Origin: JASGMR01 sp963664675 | GTDB taxonomy: Bacteria > Thermotogota > Thermotogae > Petrotogales > Kosmotogaceae | NCBI GenBank assembly: GCA_963664675.2 | Contig: CAXXLB010000002.1 | Span: 1 to 64,000, forward strand | DNA: 64,000 nucleotides | Reading direction: 5' to 3' | Part shown: positions 62,293 to 64,000 of the stretch, one piece after another | Position numbering within the stretch: the first letter of the stretch is position 1 | How the letters are laid out: the number at the start of each line of letters is the position of its first letter | Position numbers and translations under genes: made by a program | The notes under the pieces: generated by a model | What the model was told of the DNA's origin: nothing | The model's input: only the letters and a program-made list of their open reading frames with translations | Databases searched by the model: none

Positions 62293-62872
62293 CATTTTCC
62301 TCCGTATTATCATTAAATTTTTCTAATTCCAAATTCAAACTATCGATCTGTATCTGATCGATTATACTTCTGGGATTTTTCAGATTCACCTGATAAAGCT
62401 GCAAATCTTTTCTTGTTTTTAAGTCCTTTTTGTAATTCAGAAGACTTAAAGCAACTGAAGAACCTACCGAGGCCAGATTGCCCCACAATTTCCCCATGGT
62501 TGTCCAGGGCTTCTGGGACAGTTTAGTGTAAAGGGAAGATTCAACGGGTGGTTCTTTGGGTAAAACTATGACTTTAAATTTTTCTTTGTAATTGTTCTGT
62601 TCCTCGGTTATTTTTTTGAAAGTTTTTTTGCTTTCCAAAATTGAAAAGTTTTTTTCCGTTCCATATTCTCCGGATATCTTTTTTATATTTCTGTTGGTTA
62701 CTATTTTTTTGCCCGGCAGATTCATGGGGGTGCTGTAAAGTTTTATGAATCTTCCGTGATCTTTGAACCCGATCTGAAGTTTTTTGGGATCGTATGGGGT
62801 TATCGAACCTTCACTTTGAGTTTTCGGTTCCTGATTATCGATCTTGGCGAGTCTGGTTTCTTTATCGTCCAT
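62285..62872 (-). CDS. 195-residue protein, unknown, middle of a three-gene operon
   Basis: Polar, Lys-rich first 120 residues without a recognisable domain, then a short hydrophobic or amphipathic patch (TMGKLWGNLASVGSSVALSL, about 124-143) that may touch the membrane, and a helical tail to EENDE. Lies two bases after the coiled-coil membrane protein gene. I do not recognise a family. Confidence 0.6.
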   Translation of the reverse strand: MDDKETRLAKIDNQEPKTQSEGSITPYDPKKLQIGFKDHGRFIKLYSTPMNLPGKKIVTNRNIKKISGEYGTEKNFSILESKKTFKKITEEQNNYKEKFKVIVLPKEPPVESSLYTKLSQKPWTTMGKLWGNLASVGSSVALSLLNYKKDLKTRKDLQLYQVNLKNPRSIIDQIQIDSLNLELEKFNDNTEENDE

Positions 62873-62874
62873 CG

Positions 62875-63867
62875 TCAGATTATGTCCTTTTCTGTATCGT
62901 TCATTATCTTAGTGATTATGTACTTGGAATCGTCGTCAACATTTTCGAAAATATAGCCATAAACGAAATTCATGTATGTCAACGTTTCCGGATTCAAATA
63001 GTTGGTATTTATATTTCCGATATATTTTTTCAGAATCATTGGAAATTCGCTCTCTTTGTCCGAATATTTTTTCTCATTTTCACTGAAGATATCCAGCAAT
63101 TTTTTCAGAGAATTTATGGTTTTTTCATTGTAGTCCTTATATTTTTTCAGTCGTATTATCTGACCTTTTTTATTCGCCAGTTCTTCAAAATTATTTTTGA
63201 GTTCATTGTATTTCTCCTTCTGATGTTTATCAAGGAGCTCTATGCTCAATTTATTCTCATTATCAGATGCATTGTCCATCAAAGAAGAGATGACATTTTC
63301 GTCTTCACTACTCTCAATCTTTTTTTGAATCTGAGCGAGTTTAAGCAAAGCATCTTCGTTTATATTTTTCAATTCCTTTAATTTTCCTTCCTTTGAACTC
63401 TCTTCGAACAACTTCACTTTGTATTCCAGTTTTTTTATCTTTTCGATATATGGAGTGATGATGTCAAAATCTTTAGCTTTAAGATTGACAGAATAGTTTT
63501 TGATGGCTTCGTAGCAGCTGTTGACGGTCTCTTTCCTTTTAACAATGTCTTCGCTGCTATTCGTCTGTTTGACGAGACAGTCTATGTAATTTTCAAACAG
63601 AATGTATTTATCCGGGAACTTTTTAAAACCACTCTCTGCCACTAATAAAGCCTCGTCACTGTTTTGAAGTCCGATATATTCTTCGTATTTTTTTACATAA
63701 TCATCGGCCGTTTCAGAATTTTCGTCTTCTCCCTCTGATTTGCTTTTGTCAACTTTCTTCCCGAAAAGAAGGTCGTTGATTTTCTTATAAACTTCCGTTC
63801 CTTCAAGTGCTCTATATAATAAATACAGGTTGATGGCAATGATAACTAATAAAAATATATAAACCAT
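62875..63867 (-). CDS. Membrane-anchored coiled-coil protein, first of a three-gene operon
   Basis: One N-terminal helix (VYIFLLVIIAINLYLLYRAL, residues 2-21) and a 300-residue cytoplasmic part rich in Lys and Glu. Residues about 55-110 resemble a TPR-like pair (YEEYIGLQNSDEALLVAESG, FPDKYILFENYIDCLVKQ) and 140-280 are heptad coiled coil. 330 residues. GGAGG precedes the ATG. Probably a scaffold for the two downstream proteins at the membrane (inference). No known family. Confidence 0.65.
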   Translation of the reverse strand: MVYIFLLVIIAINLYLLYRALEGTEVYKKINDLLFGKKVDKSKSEGEDENSETADDYVKKYEEYIGLQNSDEALLVAESGFKKFPDKYILFENYIDCLVKQTNSSEDIVKRKETVNSCYEAIKNYSVNLKAKDFDIITPYIEKIKKLEYKVKLFEESSKEGKLKELKNINEDALLKLAQIQKKIESSEDENVISSLMDNASDNENKLSIELLDKHQKEKYNELKNNFEELANKKGQIIRLKKYKDYNEKTINSLKKLLDIFSENEKKYSDKESEFPMILKKYIGNINTNYLNPETLTYMNFVYGYIFENVDDDSKYIITKIMNDTEKDII

Positions 63868-63890
63868 GCTATTCCCTCCTCGATAAATTT

Positions 63891-63899
63891 ATTTTAGCA
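63891..63899 (-). promoter_or_regulatory. Extended -10 of the three-gene unknown operon
   Basis: TGCTAAAAT on the minus strand (TG, one base, TAAAAT), about 24 bp before the start codon. No good -35. Confidence 0.45.
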
Positions 63900-64000
63900 T
63901 AAGAGAGTCATTTTTTAATTTGATAAAATTCATCTGAACGCTGGCCAGTATCCCGGAAAAGAACGGGGGTGCAGATTTACATCTATTCTGTTGAGATGTT

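Noticed and set aside
62794..63381. 195-codon plus-strand ORF rich in Phe and Ile
   Set aside because: Antisense mirror of the Lys/Glu-rich coiled-coil gene; this composition is what such a mirror gives.

Overview
The window is about 64 kb of AT-rich bacterial DNA. Genes lie in short, tightly packed operons, many with overlapping stops and starts, strong GGAGG-type ribosome sites and frequent AGA/GGA/ATA codons. Short lipid or secretion signals, many solute importers for organic acids and peptides, GGDEF proteins and a cobTUSC block fit an anaerobic heterotroph. A member of the Thermotogota (Petrotogales/Kosmotogales type) is my best guess, but this is inferred from protein style only; there is no rRNA or tRNA gene here to prove it.

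Layout. 0-7.1 kb (+): a short HyuA-type protein followed by a complete peptide/nickel-type ABC importer (SBP, two permeases, two ATPases). 7.2-14 kb: M23 peptidase, two membrane GGDEF proteins, a Big2 lipoprotein and a hemolysin III protein. 14-15.1 kb: a decayed kinase. 15.4-23.6 kb: a sugar-acid island with an RpiR regulator, two DapA-fold aldolases, two PfkB kinases, a TctCBA transporter and a cupin; a 2-keto-3-deoxy sugar acid route is the likely job. 23.9-26.8 kb: cobT-cobU-cobS-cobC, the cobamide lower-ligand assembly genes. 27-30.8 kb: two TetR systems, a GNAT and a PH-like protein. 30.9-32.4 kb: a cluster of broken genes. 32.5-35.2 kb: TldE/TldD. 35.5-39.3 kb: Fur-type and Crp-type regulators end to end, then a taurine/nitrate-type ABC importer with a Crp-like palindrome in front. 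39.6-49.2 kb: AraC/GyrI-type regulator, Fe-S protein, nitroreductase, GNAT, two MFS carriers, two broken genes and a degenerate GGDEF protein.

49.2-54.9 kb is an accessory island of small genes, mostly on the minus strand: an array of very short ORFs behind a TTGACA promoter, a LURP-one protein apparently starting at ATT, a broken secreted protein, and four divergent paralogues of a roughly 92-99 residue all-helical protein with the same residues at the same positions. A phage-type MazG protein sits among them. I regard this as the most novel part.

55-61.9 kb: a second TctCBA operon (-) ending in an aroA-like gene, divergent from an MFS carrier and a LacI-type regulator. Two palindromes with a shared AAACGTTT core lie on either side of the divergent promoters and suggest looped repression. 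62-63.9 kb (-): a three-gene operon of unknown proteins.

Two themes cut across the window. First, all four binding-protein genes are followed directly by a strong hairpin before their permease genes, a likely device to make more binding protein than permease. Second, at least seven genes are broken, several by plain nonsense codons, so the region is decaying and not merely mis-sequenced.
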